Shown: one piece after another, positions 15,613-24,469 of the stretch
Layout: every line of letters begins with the position of its first letter
Numbering within the stretch: position 1 is the first letter of the stretch
NCBI GenBank assembly: GCA_945870455.1
Contig: CAMBSL010000033.1
Span: 1-34,644 of the forward strand
DNA: 34,644 nt
From: Pirellula staleyi DSM 6068
GTDB lineage: Bacteria > Planctomycetota > Planctomycetia > Pirellulales > Pirellulaceae
Direction: 5' to 3'
The notes under the pieces: model-generated
The model's input: the letters and a program-made list of their open reading frames with translations, nothing else
Database searches by the model: none
Told to the model about the DNA's origin: nothing
Program-made: the position numbers and the translations under genes

Positions 15613-17067
15613 CTAAAGTGTCTTCAGGTACTCGAGCAAATCCGTCTTTTCTTCCTCGGAAAGTTTATTTGGGTAGTCGTGACCTTGGGCGGATTTACCA
15701 AACTGCGCTGTGTCGAAATACCAACGTCGTTCGGCTGGTTTGAGCCTGCGCGGCAATTCCATATCCGTCTCAACTTGCAGGCCCATCTTGACCGTGTCTA
15801 AGCCGAGTGCCGTCCGCTTCCATCGTTCCGGTCGTTCGCCTGGATGCAAGAGATGCCACAGCGTGGGAACGCTCCCGTTGTGCAAATAAGGTGCAGAGGC
15901 CCAGATGCCATCCAGCGGTGGTGCAACATAGCCGTCGACATCTGCAAAGGTCTCTTGCCCGCCAAGATCCGCGAACCAACTATCTCCGTAGTGCTTCCGA
16001 TTTTTCGGACTCAACGCATCCAAGCGGATTCGGTCGGTCCCAATGTCTTCGATGGGTACTCTCAATTCAGGATAGTCGGATTGGTCACCGTACGTTCCGT
16101 GACAGGAAGCGCAACTGTTCTCAAAAATTTGCTTACCTCGCATGGCTCTGTGCTCGTCGATCGCCAGCGGATATTTGGGGGGACGCAGCTCTGTGAGGAA
16201 TGCGTAGACTTGCCGAAAGTCGTTCTCCCAGCTCTTAAACTTTTCAGGACCATTTTGTCGAACCAGCATGAACTGCATCAAACCGCGATGCCCCTTTTCC
16301 GCGAAGCCGTCGATGTAAATATGGTGCTTTCGGTGAAAATGCCACCAAGCTGGAGCGTCCATATCGTGATTCACCATCGAGGCTGGAACGCGATTCGTGT
16401 GCACATTCAGATCTGCGTCGCGGTAGTTCATGAGCGCAACACCAAACATGACTGCATTGCTGGTACCGACGGTTTTTCCCAACGGCATGAAAACGGAACC
16501 GACATCCATGTGCGTGAGAGGCTTGTTCAACGTCACTTTGATCCGACGCACTTGTTCAATCAATGACTCAAGTGCATAAGTCGTATTCGGTGCCCCCGGA
16601 TAAGTCGCACCGTAGAGATTGCCTCCATGGCACGCAAAACAATTCATGACATATTGTTTTTCGTCCGTCACGACGTATTGCAATGGGCGAGTCGCGTCGT
16701 CAGGCCGAGGTGCCAATCCGTATGCCAACCACGTGCTTTCGCGAGAATCCGCTGCGAGAGGTGCGTCGGACAAACTCCATGCGTGCTTGACCTTGTCCAG
16801 TTCGCTCAGCACCTCTTCATCGAAGTCTGCTGGCAAATAGGCGTTATTGACTAAATTCCGATACCCAGCTTGCGCATCGCTCGACATTCCGTTCCAAAGC
16901 GACGCATATTGCTCTTGCAAACTATCAAGTATGGTCTTCGCGTTGGACTCTGCTTCAGAATGCGTCAAAGGCTCTGGAGGGTCGAGTTCAGGGCAATCGG
17001 CATACGAAGCTTGAACGACGAACCAATGGGTAACAGCGATTAGTACAATTTGAAAGTTGCGAAACAT
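15613..17067 (-). CDS. Di-heme c-type cytochrome, RoxA/cytochrome c peroxidase-like
   Basis: 484 residues from the ATG at 17067, which gives a signal peptide (FQIVLIAVTHWFVVQASYA). The same frame runs 35 codons further upstream without signal-like sequence. Two heme motifs are visible: CFACHGG (143-148) and CASCHGT (319-324). Near the C-terminus GIWASAPYLHNGSVPTLW is the signature that RoxA rubber oxygenase shares with related di-heme proteins of the cytochrome c peroxidase superfamily. In that family one heme binds O2 or peroxide and the other relays electrons. Whether this one is an oxygenase, a peroxidase or an electron carrier cannot be read from sequence. It converges on the heme-propeller gene with a 41 bp gap. 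Confidence 0.87.
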   Translation of the reverse strand: MFRNFQIVLIAVTHWFVVQASYADCPELDPPEPLTHSEAESNAKTILDSLQEQYASLWNGMSSDAQAGYRNLVNNAYLPADFDEEVLSELDKVKHAWSLSDAPLAADSRESTWLAYGLAPRPDDATRPLQYVVTDEKQYVMNCFACHGGNLYGATYPGAPNTTYALESLIEQVRRIKVTLNKPLTHMDVGSVFMPLGKTVGTSNAVMFGVALMNYRDADLNVHTNRVPASMVNHDMDAPAWWHFHRKHHIYIDGFAEKGHRGLMQFMLVRQNGPEKFKSWENDFRQVYAFLTELRPPKYPLAIDEHRAMRGKQIFENSCASCHGTYGDQSDYPELRVPIEDIGTDRIRLDALSPKNRKHYGDSWFADLGGQETFADVDGYVAPPLDGIWASAPYLHNGSVPTLWHLLHPGERPERWKRTALGLDTVKMGLQVETDMELPRRLKPAERRWYFDTAQFGKSAQGHDYPNKLSEEEKTDLLEYLKTL

Positions 17068-17380
17068 ATTCGAAATTTGATGTTGCAGATTGAGTGTGAA
17101 GGAGAGGAAGTTTGACGGGCTGTCAACGATTCCATTCGAGTTACCGAACGGCTTTTGCCGTGCCGCTGCCAAAATAGTTCAGCAGGGCGCGAGCCCGCCT
17201 GTGATGCCCCACCTGTCTCTGGCCCAACTAGGAAGACAGCCCCTTTCTATTTTAGCGGACCGTAAAGCGTAAAGAGCCACAACCAAAGCGATTCCCATTC
17301 TTTTCACCTCGTAGGGACGTCACAATGGGTTTAGAATGACCCCTTTCCGAGAGTTTCTCCGCAGTGTTTTGGAACGTAAA
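17068..17380. other. 313 bp divergent intergenic region
   Basis: It separates the di-heme cytochrome (minus) from purD (plus). I see no further coding frame or strong hairpin. TAGAAT at 17332-17337 could be a -10 box for purD, but no good -35 sits at the right distance. GGAA, 8 nt before the purD ATG, is the probable ribosome binding site. Confidence 0.5.
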
Positions 17381-18697
17381 ATGAAGGTTTTGGTAGTTGG
17401 AAACGGTGGCCGTGAGCATGCATTGGCTTGGAAAATTCGCCAAAGTCCGCGATTGACTCGGCTTTGGGTAGCTCCCGGAAATGCTGGCACTGCACAAGAA
17501 GCCGAAAATGTTCCGATCGCAGCCGATGACATCGTTGGATTGGTCGCGTTCGCAAAAAAAGAGAGTGTCGATCTGGTTGTGGTGGGGCCCGAAGTACCGC
17601 TTTCGCTCGGACTCGTCGATGCTTTGGCCAAAGAAAAGATCCGAGCCTTTGGGCCGAGCCGAGCGGCTGCACAACTCGAGGGGAGCAAGGTTTTCTGTAA
17701 GTTGCTGTTGCGACAGGCAGATGTGCCGACCGCCGAATACCAAGCGTTTCGCGATGCGGACAGCGCCATGCGGTACATCAAAGCCCGCTACCCAAACGAC
17801 CGTGACAAGGCCCCTGTCGTCGTTAAAGCAGATGGTTTAGCAAGTGGCAAAGGGGTCATCGTTTGTTCGCGTCGCGACGACGCACTCGAAGCCATCGATC
17901 GCATCGCTCGAAAAAATGAGTTCGGCAAGGCTGGCTCTCAATTGATCATCGAAGAGCGACTGGAAGGACCGGAAGTCAGCGTGCTTGTCATTACCGATGG
18001 AAAAACCATTCTTACATTGCCAGCCGCCCAAGACCACAAGGCAGCGTTCGACGGAGACAAAGGTCCAAACACAGGTGGCATGGGGGCTTATTCGCCAACG
18101 CCTGTCGTTAATCCAGAAATGATCGAGACCATCGAAGACCACATTTTGGTACCGACCATTCACACGATGAAACGCAATCGCAAACCTTTTCGAGGGTTGC
18201 TCTACGCAGGTCTCATGCTGACGCAAACCGGACCGAAAGTGCTTGAGTACAACGTTCGGTTTGGTGACCCGGAATGCCAGCCGCTCCTGATGCGATTGCA
18301 AAGCGACTTGCTCGATATTCTCGAAGCCACGGTGGATGGACGGCTGGACGAAATCGACGCGCCAACTTGGGACCCTCGTCCAGCCATTTGCGTCGTGATG
18401 GCCAGTCAGGGCTATCCCGGTGAATACGAGACGGGTCGAGTCATAACAGGCTTGGATGATGCCGCTGCGATCCCTGACGTAAAAGTCTTTCATGCCGGAA
18501 CAAAGCTCGTCGATGGCCAAGTGACAACCGACGGAGGTCGCGTGCTTGGCGTAACGGCCTTGGGGTCAAGTTTGGCCGCCGCTAAATTACAAGCCTACAC
18601 AGCCGTGCAAGCCATTCGATGGCCAGGCGCTTGGTGTCGCAAGGACATCAGTGACAAAGCGATCAAGTACACCATGGAAAATGCACAGTCGTTTTAG
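17381..18697 (+). CDS. purD: Phosphoribosylamine-glycine ligase (GAR synthetase)
   Basis: Catalyses step 2 of purine synthesis: phosphoribosylamine + glycine + ATP gives GAR. The start at 17381 (MKVLVVGNGGREHA) matches the family N-terminus; 15 extra in-frame codons upstream are not conserved-like. Its 438 residues are slightly longer than the usual 420-430. Order: N-terminal GNGGREHA loop (7-14), ATP-grasp with KADGLASGKG (149-158), the GARS signature GPNTGGMGAYSP (228-239), metal-binding E289 and the NVRFGDPE block (291-298), then the C-terminal domain. It is a cytoplasmic, single-gene unit with no other pur gene nearby. Confidence 0.97.
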   Translation: MKVLVVGNGGREHALAWKIRQSPRLTRLWVAPGNAGTAQEAENVPIAADDIVGLVAFAKKESVDLVVVGPEVPLSLGLVDALAKEKIRAFGPSRAAAQLEGSKVFCKLLLRQADVPTAEYQAFRDADSAMRYIKARYPNDRDKAPVVVKADGLASGKGVIVCSRRDDALEAIDRIARKNEFGKAGSQLIIEERLEGPEVSVLVITDGKTILTLPAAQDHKAAFDGDKGPNTGGMGAYSPTPVVNPEMIETIEDHILVPTIHTMKRNRKPFRGLLYAGLMLTQTGPKVLEYNVRFGDPECQPLLMRLQSDLLDILEATVDGRLDEIDAPTWDPRPAICVVMASQGYPGEYETGRVITGLDDAAAIPDVKVFHAGTKLVDGQVTTDGGRVLGVTALGSSLAAAKLQAYTAVQAIRWPGAWCRKDISDKAIKYTMENAQSF

Positions 18698-18762
18698 TGA
18701 GTAGTGAGTTGGTCAAAGAACCAAGAACCAAGAACCAAGAACCAAGAACCAAGAACCAAGAA
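18695..18762. repeat. Heptanucleotide tandem repeats between purD and rph
   Basis: TAGTGAG occurs twice in tandem at 18695-18708, and its first three bases are the purD stop codon. After 12 nt, CCAAGAA is repeated six times without error at 18721-18762, with a partial copy before it. The array ends 17 nt before the stop of rph, which converges from the other side. No frame of the CCAAGAA array contains a stop codon on either strand. Confidence 0.95.
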
Positions 18763-18779
18763 CTACTGCGTACTGTCCC

Positions 18780-19484
18780 CTACCAAGGCCAATCGTTGCC
18801 TAGCGCTCTGCGTTGTGTTTCTGTTAATTCCACGATACCTTGCTTGGCTAACTTCAAAAGAGTGGAAAGCTGTTCGTCATCGAACGTAGATTCTTCACCC
18901 GTGCCTTGAATCTCAATGAATCGGCCCGCGCCCGTCATGACGACATTCATATCCACATCCGCACGAACATCACGAGCATAGTCGAGATCCAACGAAGCTT
19001 CCCCATCGACAATACCCACGCTGATTGCGGCGACGCTACAGCGAAGCGGATACTCGCCAGCCGGCACACCGCGAAAGGCGGAATTTACCGCGTCGACCAA
19101 TGCGATGAAACCACCGGTAATGGCAGCGGTACGCGTTCCGCCGTCCGCTTGCAATACATCGCAGTCGATCGTTAACGATCGTTCGCCAAGCTTCTTCAAG
19201 TCGGCTACCGCCCGAAACGACCGGCCGATCAATCGCTGGATTTCCGTGGTTCGACCGTCCACCTTGCCAGCCCTTTCGCGAGCCTTACGAGGTGAAGTGC
19301 TCCCAGGCAGCATGTTGTATTCCGCAGTGATCCAGCCTTTGCCTTTGCCCACCATCCAATCAGGAACTTTGTTTTCCAGACTGGCCGTGCATAACACGAC
19401 CGTGTTGCCACAACGATATAGCACGCTACCCGCAGTTTGTTCGGTGAAATGGCGTTGGACGGTAACAGTGCGAAGCTCATGCAT
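18780..19484 (-). CDS. rph: Ribonuclease PH
   Basis: Phosphorolytic 3'-5' exoribonuclease that trims tRNA 3' ends. This matters here because the window's tRNA-Pro does not encode CCA. 234 residues. Family blocks are intact: [42 protein letters not shown] (77-89), [13 protein letters not shown] (108-120) and [18 protein letters not shown]. The N-terminus begins directly at MHELRTV. The usual RxDGR-type leader of about 8 residues is missing, and an in-frame TAA three codons upstream excludes a longer form. It lies 18 nt after slyX and is probably the last gene of a three-gene unit. Confidence 0.95.
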   Translation of the reverse strand: MHELRTVTVQRHFTEQTAGSVLYRCGNTVVLCTASLENKVPDWMVGKGKGWITAEYNMLPGSTSPRKARERAGKVDGRTTEIQRLIGRSFRAVADLKKLGERSLTIDCDVLQADGGTRTAAITGGFIALVDAVNSAFRGVPAGEYPLRCSVAAISVGIVDGEASLDLDYARDVRADVDMNVVMTGAGRFIEIQGTGEESTFDDEQLSTLLKLAKQGIVELTETQRRALGNDWPW

Positions 19485-19502
19485 GAGAAATTAGTTGCCA
19501 AA

Positions 19503-19763
19503 TCAATAGTGGGGAGGCTTGTCATCGGCCAGCGAGCGCGGCGTGTTGTCGGCATTCAAAACCGATTGAACCACCGAGGTGGCTTGTTCCATCTGTCGGC
19601 TCAAGCTATCTAGCTTGCGCTGTTGCAAAAGAAGTGCATCATTCAGGTCATCCACCGTTTTTTGAAGATGAGATACGATGTACTCTAGCTCTTGAACCCT
19701 GGCGTCAACCGGTCGATGTGACGATGGATGTCCATTACGCAAAGAATCCGAACTGGATGACAT
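19503..19763 (-). CDS. slyX: SlyX family protein
   Basis: 86 residues. Residues about 19-65 form a coiled coil with the SlyX pattern (RVQELEYIVSHLQKTVDDLND, then LLLQQRKLDSLSRQ), and the C-terminus ends PPHY, the family's hallmark tail. SlyX is widespread but its function is not established. It starts 5 nt after the stop of the upstream unknown gene and ends 18 nt before rph, so the three genes are probably co-transcribed. The N-terminal 18 residues are Ser-rich and not typical. Confidence 0.85.
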   Translation of the reverse strand: MSSSSDSLRNGHPSSHRPVDARVQELEYIVSHLQKTVDDLNDALLLQQRKLDSLSRQMEQATSVVQSVLNADNTPRSLADDKPPHY

Positions 19764-19768
19764 ATGGG

Positions 19769-21745
19769 TTACTTGCTCAAGATAAAGCTCTGAAAGGACC
19801 AGCCATCTTCTTCGGTTCGTACTACACCACCACTTGGAGTAAAGTAATGTTGTATCGCGTTGAACTGAGGAAGTTTATCCCCTTTCACTTTTTGCGGTTG
19901 TCCTTGCCGCGAATTCTTTGGCTTTAGGATTCGATCGAGTATGGTTGCGAGCATACTTTTCGACTCGGGCAGAATGTCTTGTCGAAACAGTTCATACTGC
20001 ATTTCGAAGGCACGATCGTTTCGGGTCATCTCATTAAAACTGAGACCATCGTTCCCTGCAACCGACCCCAACATCTGCGAGGCGCGAATGACATCCGCCT
20101 CCTTCACGAAAGTGCCACTATTTTTCTTGGCATTTCGAATCGTATCGATGATCATTTCTGCATCCGAAGCGAAGATAAAGTAATCATCCATGATGGCGAT
20201 TGCCCATTGGTCCAGCAAAGGCTCTTCAGCATCTTCTTCCTTTGCATTGTTTTTGTCGGTTTCCTTAGTCCCGAAGTCGAGAACGACTTCTTCCTCGACA
20301 TCGTTCTTGATCCGCCAAACGCGGAAACCACCCTCATCGATGGCCTTTGCATTCGGTTCCGCTTTTCCAAATCGATCCAAAACGCTTGGTAACTTGCCTT
20401 GGGTGTCATTTAGTCTAAGAATAACCATGGAGCGTTTGCTCGTCGGCCCAATCGGTTTCACGATTTCAGTGACAACGTGAAACTCCGACGTCACGTAGGG
20501 CAAAACTTCTTTGGTAAAATCGATTTGAGGCCCGTTTGGGTCGTCGCGAATTCCTTCCATTACCGTTTCGAACGTACCCTCGCCAACGTAATCGTCCACG
20601 ATCCCTTTGAATTTCGAGAATGCTTTTTTGATGTCCCAAGAGAATGACAATACCGACGCCGTCTCCTTGCTGATCCAATCGGGTGCAGCGAGTTTGCTCA
20701 GGTTTGGAAAGTCGAGAATTTGTACCGATTTTTGAGCGGGTTTCTTGGCGATGAGATAACCGTTGTGGAAAAAGTCAAACGAGTTGCTAGCCATTTGAAT
20801 GTTGCCGGAAAAGCACTCTAAATCGCTAAATCCTTGATTGTCCAGTATCTTGAGAATATCGGCTTGGTTATTGGATGGCTTGGCAGACATCGATCGAAGC
20901 AACTTGGCAAACCCGATTGGGCGTACGAAGTACTCGATCTCGGGTGCTTCGCCTTCAATCTGAACCTTGGCTTGCACGGTCTGATACAACGCCGATTTGG
21001 CGAGCGAGTCGGCTTTGTCGCCAGTTTGAGCGTTGATAAGTTCTGTAATCGTGGCCATATCATCGGCTGCCAACAACTGATCGTTGGAGACTGTGTAAAA
21101 GGACTCCAAAATTCTGGATTCGCCAGCGACCTTTGGCATCGTGTACTGAACAACCGTTTTGCCGGAATTTTCGACAATTTTGGCGGTTGCATTGGCGGCC
21201 TTGAGTTGTGTGTCCACACGCTTCATGAATTCCTTGGTCTGGTCGCCGCGTCCTGCAACGTCGATGATCATCGCAATCGAAAATGGCTTGGCCGCAACCT
21301 TCGCGCGCGATACCCATGCCAATGCGGTTTGGCCACTCGACAAATCACTTAGCTCTTCGATTTCGAGACTAAGCTGCCAGCCTGCCTCTTTGAAACGAGC
21401 TTGTATCTCCCGCCGTTGCGTGTCCCAGAAGTCCTTTAGCTTGGCATCGGCTGCGAGCATTCCTAATTGTGTCGCACCCCACGACTCCAAGAATCGTTTC
21501 GAGTTTGGCAAAGAAAACATCGCCTGTGTGTCCGCCGAAAGCATCGATGCGGCAGAGACCAATGCGGGCGCTTTTTCCTCGGCGACCGTGGGCTGTTGGT
21601 CGTTTCCCAACGCTTCAATCCCAACTAAAAAAATAAGCCCGGCGAAAGAGCTCAGACGAAAACGCTGGCGTTGTCCGTAGGCTGACGAATGGCCTGCGAC
21701 GATACATCCAATCCAGGATGCAAATGAAACGAAAGTGGAATTCAT
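19769..21745 (-). CDS. Exported protein of unknown function (DUF3352-like)
   Basis: 658 residues from the ATG at 21745 (MNSTFVSFASW); the same frame is open a further 62 codons upstream without signal-like content. Two hydrophobic stretches near the N-terminus (about 3-18 and 31-44) make a signal anchor or signal peptide likely. The rest is soluble alpha/beta sequence rich in D, E and K, with a C-terminal GGVVRTEEDGWSF block. The layout (a repeated ITELINAQTGD-like segment, SFSWDIKKAFSKF, and DYFIFASDAEMI) resembles large DUF3352-type proteins of planctomycetes, but I cannot assign a function. It is the first gene of the unit with slyX and rph. Confidence 0.75.
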   Translation of the reverse strand: MNSTFVSFASWIGCIVAGHSSAYGQRQRFRLSSFAGLIFLVGIEALGNDQQPTVAEEKAPALVSAASMLSADTQAMFSLPNSKRFLESWGATQLGMLAADAKLKDFWDTQRREIQARFKEAGWQLSLEIEELSDLSSGQTALAWVSRAKVAAKPFSIAMIIDVAGRGDQTKEFMKRVDTQLKAANATAKIVENSGKTVVQYTMPKVAGESRILESFYTVSNDQLLAADDMATITELINAQTGDKADSLAKSALYQTVQAKVQIEGEAPEIEYFVRPIGFAKLLRSMSAKPSNNQADILKILDNQGFSDLECFSGNIQMASNSFDFFHNGYLIAKKPAQKSVQILDFPNLSKLAAPDWISKETASVLSFSWDIKKAFSKFKGIVDDYVGEGTFETVMEGIRDDPNGPQIDFTKEVLPYVTSEFHVVTEIVKPIGPTSKRSMVILRLNDTQGKLPSVLDRFGKAEPNAKAIDEGGFRVWRIKNDVEEEVVLDFGTKETDKNNAKEEDAEEPLLDQWAIAIMDDYFIFASDAEMIIDTIRNAKKNSGTFVKEADVIRASQMLGSVAGNDGLSFNEMTRNDRAFEMQYELFRQDILPESKSMLATILDRILKPKNSRQGQPQKVKGDKLPQFNAIQHYFTPSGGVVRTEEDGWSFQSFILSK

Positions 21746-21948
21746 GCGAATTGGATTGCAGTTGTAGGTAGTGACGAATGCAGGAAGGCAAACGGATCGG
21801 ACTCCCCGATTCCAAATTGATTGGAAAAGTGAATAGTCAGCGCTCCGTAAAACGTGTATCGTATCGCAAATCAACAGGTCAAGGGAACCCTGTTTCCCCG
21901 TGGCTGTTCCTCGAAGTCCACGAAAACCCATAGAAATTGCAATTGAAC

Positions 21949-22551
21949 ATGCCTAGAGACGAAGAAGTTCTTGTAATTCCAGCACAATTGCTCGATCAAC
22001 TAGGGCCCTTTTCGGGATTTCAGCCAAACGTAGATCGTTACTTGCCGGCGATTCTCGACCGCAACAATCAGTCCTTTCGCCCGAGAAGTCTCGTGGAAAC
22101 AGATCCATCGTTTAAGCAATTGATTCCTTATGTGATTCTCGAATGCAGCGATGCAAACGAGACCCGGCTCTTTCAATACACCCGAGGCAAAGGCCAAGGT
22201 GAAAAACGTTTGCACGCATTTCGATCCGTCGGAATCGGAGGACACATCTCGGTCGAGGATGCCGCCGGTGACGACTGGTACCGCACCGGCATGCAACGCG
22301 AACTTGACGAGGAAGTATTGATCGAATGCAATGGCCAACAACGCGTAGTCGGTCTAATCTACGATGATTCGTCCGAGGTAGGACGAGTGCACCTGGGCAT
22401 TGTCCACATCATGCAACTCGCGTCGTGCAAAGTTCAAACACGCGAAGACCACCTTGAAGACAGCGGTTTCATGAGCGTCGACTTGATCAAGTCCGAGATG
22501 CAGAGTTTGGAAAACTGGTCGCAATTGTGCATTAAGCACCTCTACATGTAG
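21949..22551 (+). CDS. Nudix-like hydrolase with atypical Nudix box
   Basis: 200 residues from the ATG at 21949; a TTG four codons upstream is an alternative start. The catalytic core QRELDEEV matches REUxEE of the Nudix box and follows GIGGHIS, the usual glycine-rich entry. The spacing is not canonical: the residue 8 before the Arg is Asp instead of Glu, about 6 extra residues (EDAAGDD) separate the glycines from the core, and the usual Gly after EE is missing. Nudix proteins hydrolyse nucleoside diphosphates linked to another group. The substrate here is unknown, and no membrane or export signal is present. It is divergent from the unknown exported gene (203 bp gap) and converges on the lipoprotein gene with 5 bp between stops. 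Confidence 0.7.
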   Translation: MPRDEEVLVIPAQLLDQLGPFSGFQPNVDRYLPAILDRNNQSFRPRSLVETDPSFKQLIPYVILECSDANETRLFQYTRGKGQGEKRLHAFRSVGIGGHISVEDAAGDDWYRTGMQRELDEEVLIECNGQQRVVGLIYDDSSEVGRVHLGIVHIMQLASCKVQTREDHLEDSGFMSVDLIKSEMQSLENWSQLCIKHLYM

Positions 22552-22556
22552 CAATA

Positions 22557-23138
22557 CTACCGTTGAGAATCCGAAACGGGTCGCCATTGCGACTCGCGAT
22601 TCCGATCGCCTTTCAAATCGCGAGGTCCGCCCCCCAACGAGAGCGGGTCGCGATTGCTCCCCGACGTCAATTGGCCCGCTGTCGATGGCGAAATATCAGG
22701 CAGCCCGCTTCGCCCAAGTGGACCTCGGAGTCCCGGCGATCGAGACGAACCGGATTCCGAAAGTTGATTGCCATTTCGTCTCTCACCGTTCGCTTCCCCG
22801 ATCAGCAATTCCGTTTCGCTTCTGGACTTGGAACTCTTGCCGTTAGTTCGGTTGAGATTCGAAGCAAGTTGCTTTTCACTCTCCGCAAGACGTTGTTCCA
22901 ATTGTGCGTTGCGAACTTCTAGATCCTCGGCCCTCTTTTTCTGCGCACGGAATTCATTGAGCAGCCGGTCGCTTTCTAGCTGGTATTGCCTCATCGCCTG
23001 TCCGCCTGGCATCTGTTGGCAACCCGAGAGTGCGACCGAGCTCAGCAATAACACTGCGGACCCTATGCGCCATTTTCGCGCAGCCGACCTGAGAAAATCA
23101 GAAGTGACCGAATTGGAGATCGTTTGTCGGCTTGCCAT
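22557..23138 (-). CDS. Coiled-coil lipoprotein of unknown function
   Basis: 193 residues from the ATG at 23138; a TTG 7 codons upstream is possible. A basic N-region leads into a hydrophobic stretch and a lipobox ending LSGC (C40), predicting lipid attachment. Residues about 50-105 form a charged coiled coil (LLNEFRAQKKRAEDLEVRNAQ...). The last 90 residues are low complexity, rich in S, G, R and P. The propeller protein on the same strand ends 107 nt upstream, so co-transcription is possible. No function is assigned. Confidence 0.75.
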   Translation of the reverse strand: MASRQTISNSVTSDFLRSAARKWRIGSAVLLLSSVALSGCQQMPGGQAMRQYQLESDRLLNEFRAQKKRAEDLEVRNAQLEQRLAESEKQLASNLNRTNGKSSKSRSETELLIGEANGERRNGNQLSESGSSRSPGLRGPLGRSGLPDISPSTAGQLTSGSNRDPLSLGGGPRDLKGDRNRESQWRPVSDSQR

Positions 23139-23245
23139 GGCGATATGGATGAATTGCAATCATGAGCAGTGGGTGCGATGGATACTGTTCGATCTATCGC
23201 TTGGTTTAGGGGTTAACAAATCCGCCCATGCAACGCTAGATCAAT

Positions 23246-24469
23246 TCACTTCTGGCCAAAACAGAAAATGCTCCCTTTCTCCGTTGCGACGATGAGTTTT
23301 CCATCGGAAATGGCGGGAGATGCCAAAATCTGACCGGCCAATTGATAAGACCACTTTTCGCCCCCAGTTTTCATATCGATCGCATAAACCATTCCATCGA
23401 GGGCTCCAACCCATGCCCTGCCATCGCAAATGATCGGCGAGCTGTCGCTCCGCTTTTTTAACACCGCCTCCCAAACGATTTTGCCGTTTTCCAGATCAAG
23501 GCCTAGCACACGTCGATTTCGTGTCGTAACGACGGTCGTACCCTTGAGTACACCTGCTTCGACTTTGCCAAGGGTCGCAGGAGACGAGCGAATATCGCTT
23601 GACTGGGCTGGGTCCGAAAATGTCCAAAGCACTTTGTCTGTCTCTACGTCGATTGCAAACACAACACCTGGCTGCGTCGGAACAATTGCAATATTCCCAA
23701 CAACACTCGGTGTGCTGAGCGTTGGCGCATCCAAAGGAACTCCATCTCCAATGGCAGAACCAGCTTTCAGATCGATCTTGTGTAATCGGCCATCGCACCC
23801 ACCCAGCAACGAAAATGTCTTCCAGATCGTTGGCGACGAACGCAATTGATCACCCGTCGCATAGCTCCATTTGGGCTCACCCGTGTTCAGGTCGAGCGCA
23901 ATCATCGAACCGCTTTCGCTTGTTAGAAGCACATTTTCTTCAAAAAAATTGCCGCCCGACGCGACTTGCTGTTCGATTTCGCGAGCCCAAATTTGATTGC
24001 CAGTGGATGTGTCAAAGCAATAGACTTGACCGCTAAAATCTCCGATGACCACTTTGCCCTTATGAACGGCGGCGGCCGTCACAAAACCATCTTTTGTCTT
24101 GACGGACCACAACTCTTTTCCTGTCCCTAATTCAATTGCATGCATGGTTCCTTCGAAGTCGCCAACGAAGACTCGACCGTCTGCGATGACCGGTGTGCCT
24201 TCGAAACCTGATTTTTCTGAGTTGGTTTTGAATTCCCAAAGCACTTCGGGACGCTCAGTTATTTTACCGGTCGCAACCCCCGTCGACGTAGGATTCCCTC
24301 GACCGACCGGCCAGTCAGGGCCCGTTGGCAACTCTTGCGGTTTGTTTGTGGGCTGGACAGTCGAACCTGTTGACGATCGGGTTGGCGAGCTGAAGCCTGC
24401 AGCAACGAAGTATCCGGCGCTGACGACCGAAGCATTTTGAATAAACTTGCGGCGACTTGTTTTCGTCAT
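23246..24469 (-). CDS. Tat-exported PQQ-type beta-propeller protein (BamB-like repeats)
   Basis: 407 residues. The N-terminus MTKTSRRKFIQNA carries a twin-arginine motif before a hydrophobic run, so export through Tat is expected. The rest is built of PQQ/BamB-type blades, each with a G-x-V-x-x-G/A-D...D/E-x-x-T-G-x-x-x-W pattern: GTGKELWSV, TSTGNQIWAR, NTGEPKWSY, KVLWTFS, NGKIVWEA and MKTGGEKWSY. No lipobox is seen, so it is probably not BamB itself. Planctomycete homologues are numerous and usually uncharacterised. A role in protein interaction or as a dehydrogenase-like scaffold is inference. Confidence 0.85.
   Translation of the reverse strand: MTKTSRRKFIQNASVVSAGYFVAAGFSSPTRSSTGSTVQPTNKPQELPTGPDWPVGRGNPTSTGVATGKITERPEVLWEFKTNSEKSGFEGTPVIADGRVFVGDFEGTMHAIELGTGKELWSVKTKDGFVTAAAVHKGKVVIGDFSGQVYCFDTSTGNQIWAREIEQQVASGGNFFEENVLLTSESGSMIALDLNTGEPKWSYATGDQLRSSPTIWKTFSLLGGCDGRLHKIDLKAGSAIGDGVPLDAPTLSTPSVVGNIAIVPTQPGVVFAIDVETDKVLWTFSDPAQSSDIRSSPATLGKVEAGVLKGTTVVTTRNRRVLGLDLENGKIVWEAVLKKRSDSSPIICDGRAWVGALDGMVYAIDMKTGGEKWSYQLAGQILASPAISDGKLIVATEKGSIFCFGQK

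Noticed and set aside
15844..16566. 240-codon plus-strand frame
   Set aside because: It lies wholly antisense to the RoxA-like cytochrome, whose two heme motifs are unambiguous.
17837..18520. 227-codon minus-strand frame inside purD
   Set aside because: Antisense shadow of a clear housekeeping gene.
18697..18909. Plus-strand frames with TKNQEP repeats
   Set aside because: They translate the CCAAGAA heptamer array and then run antisense into rph.
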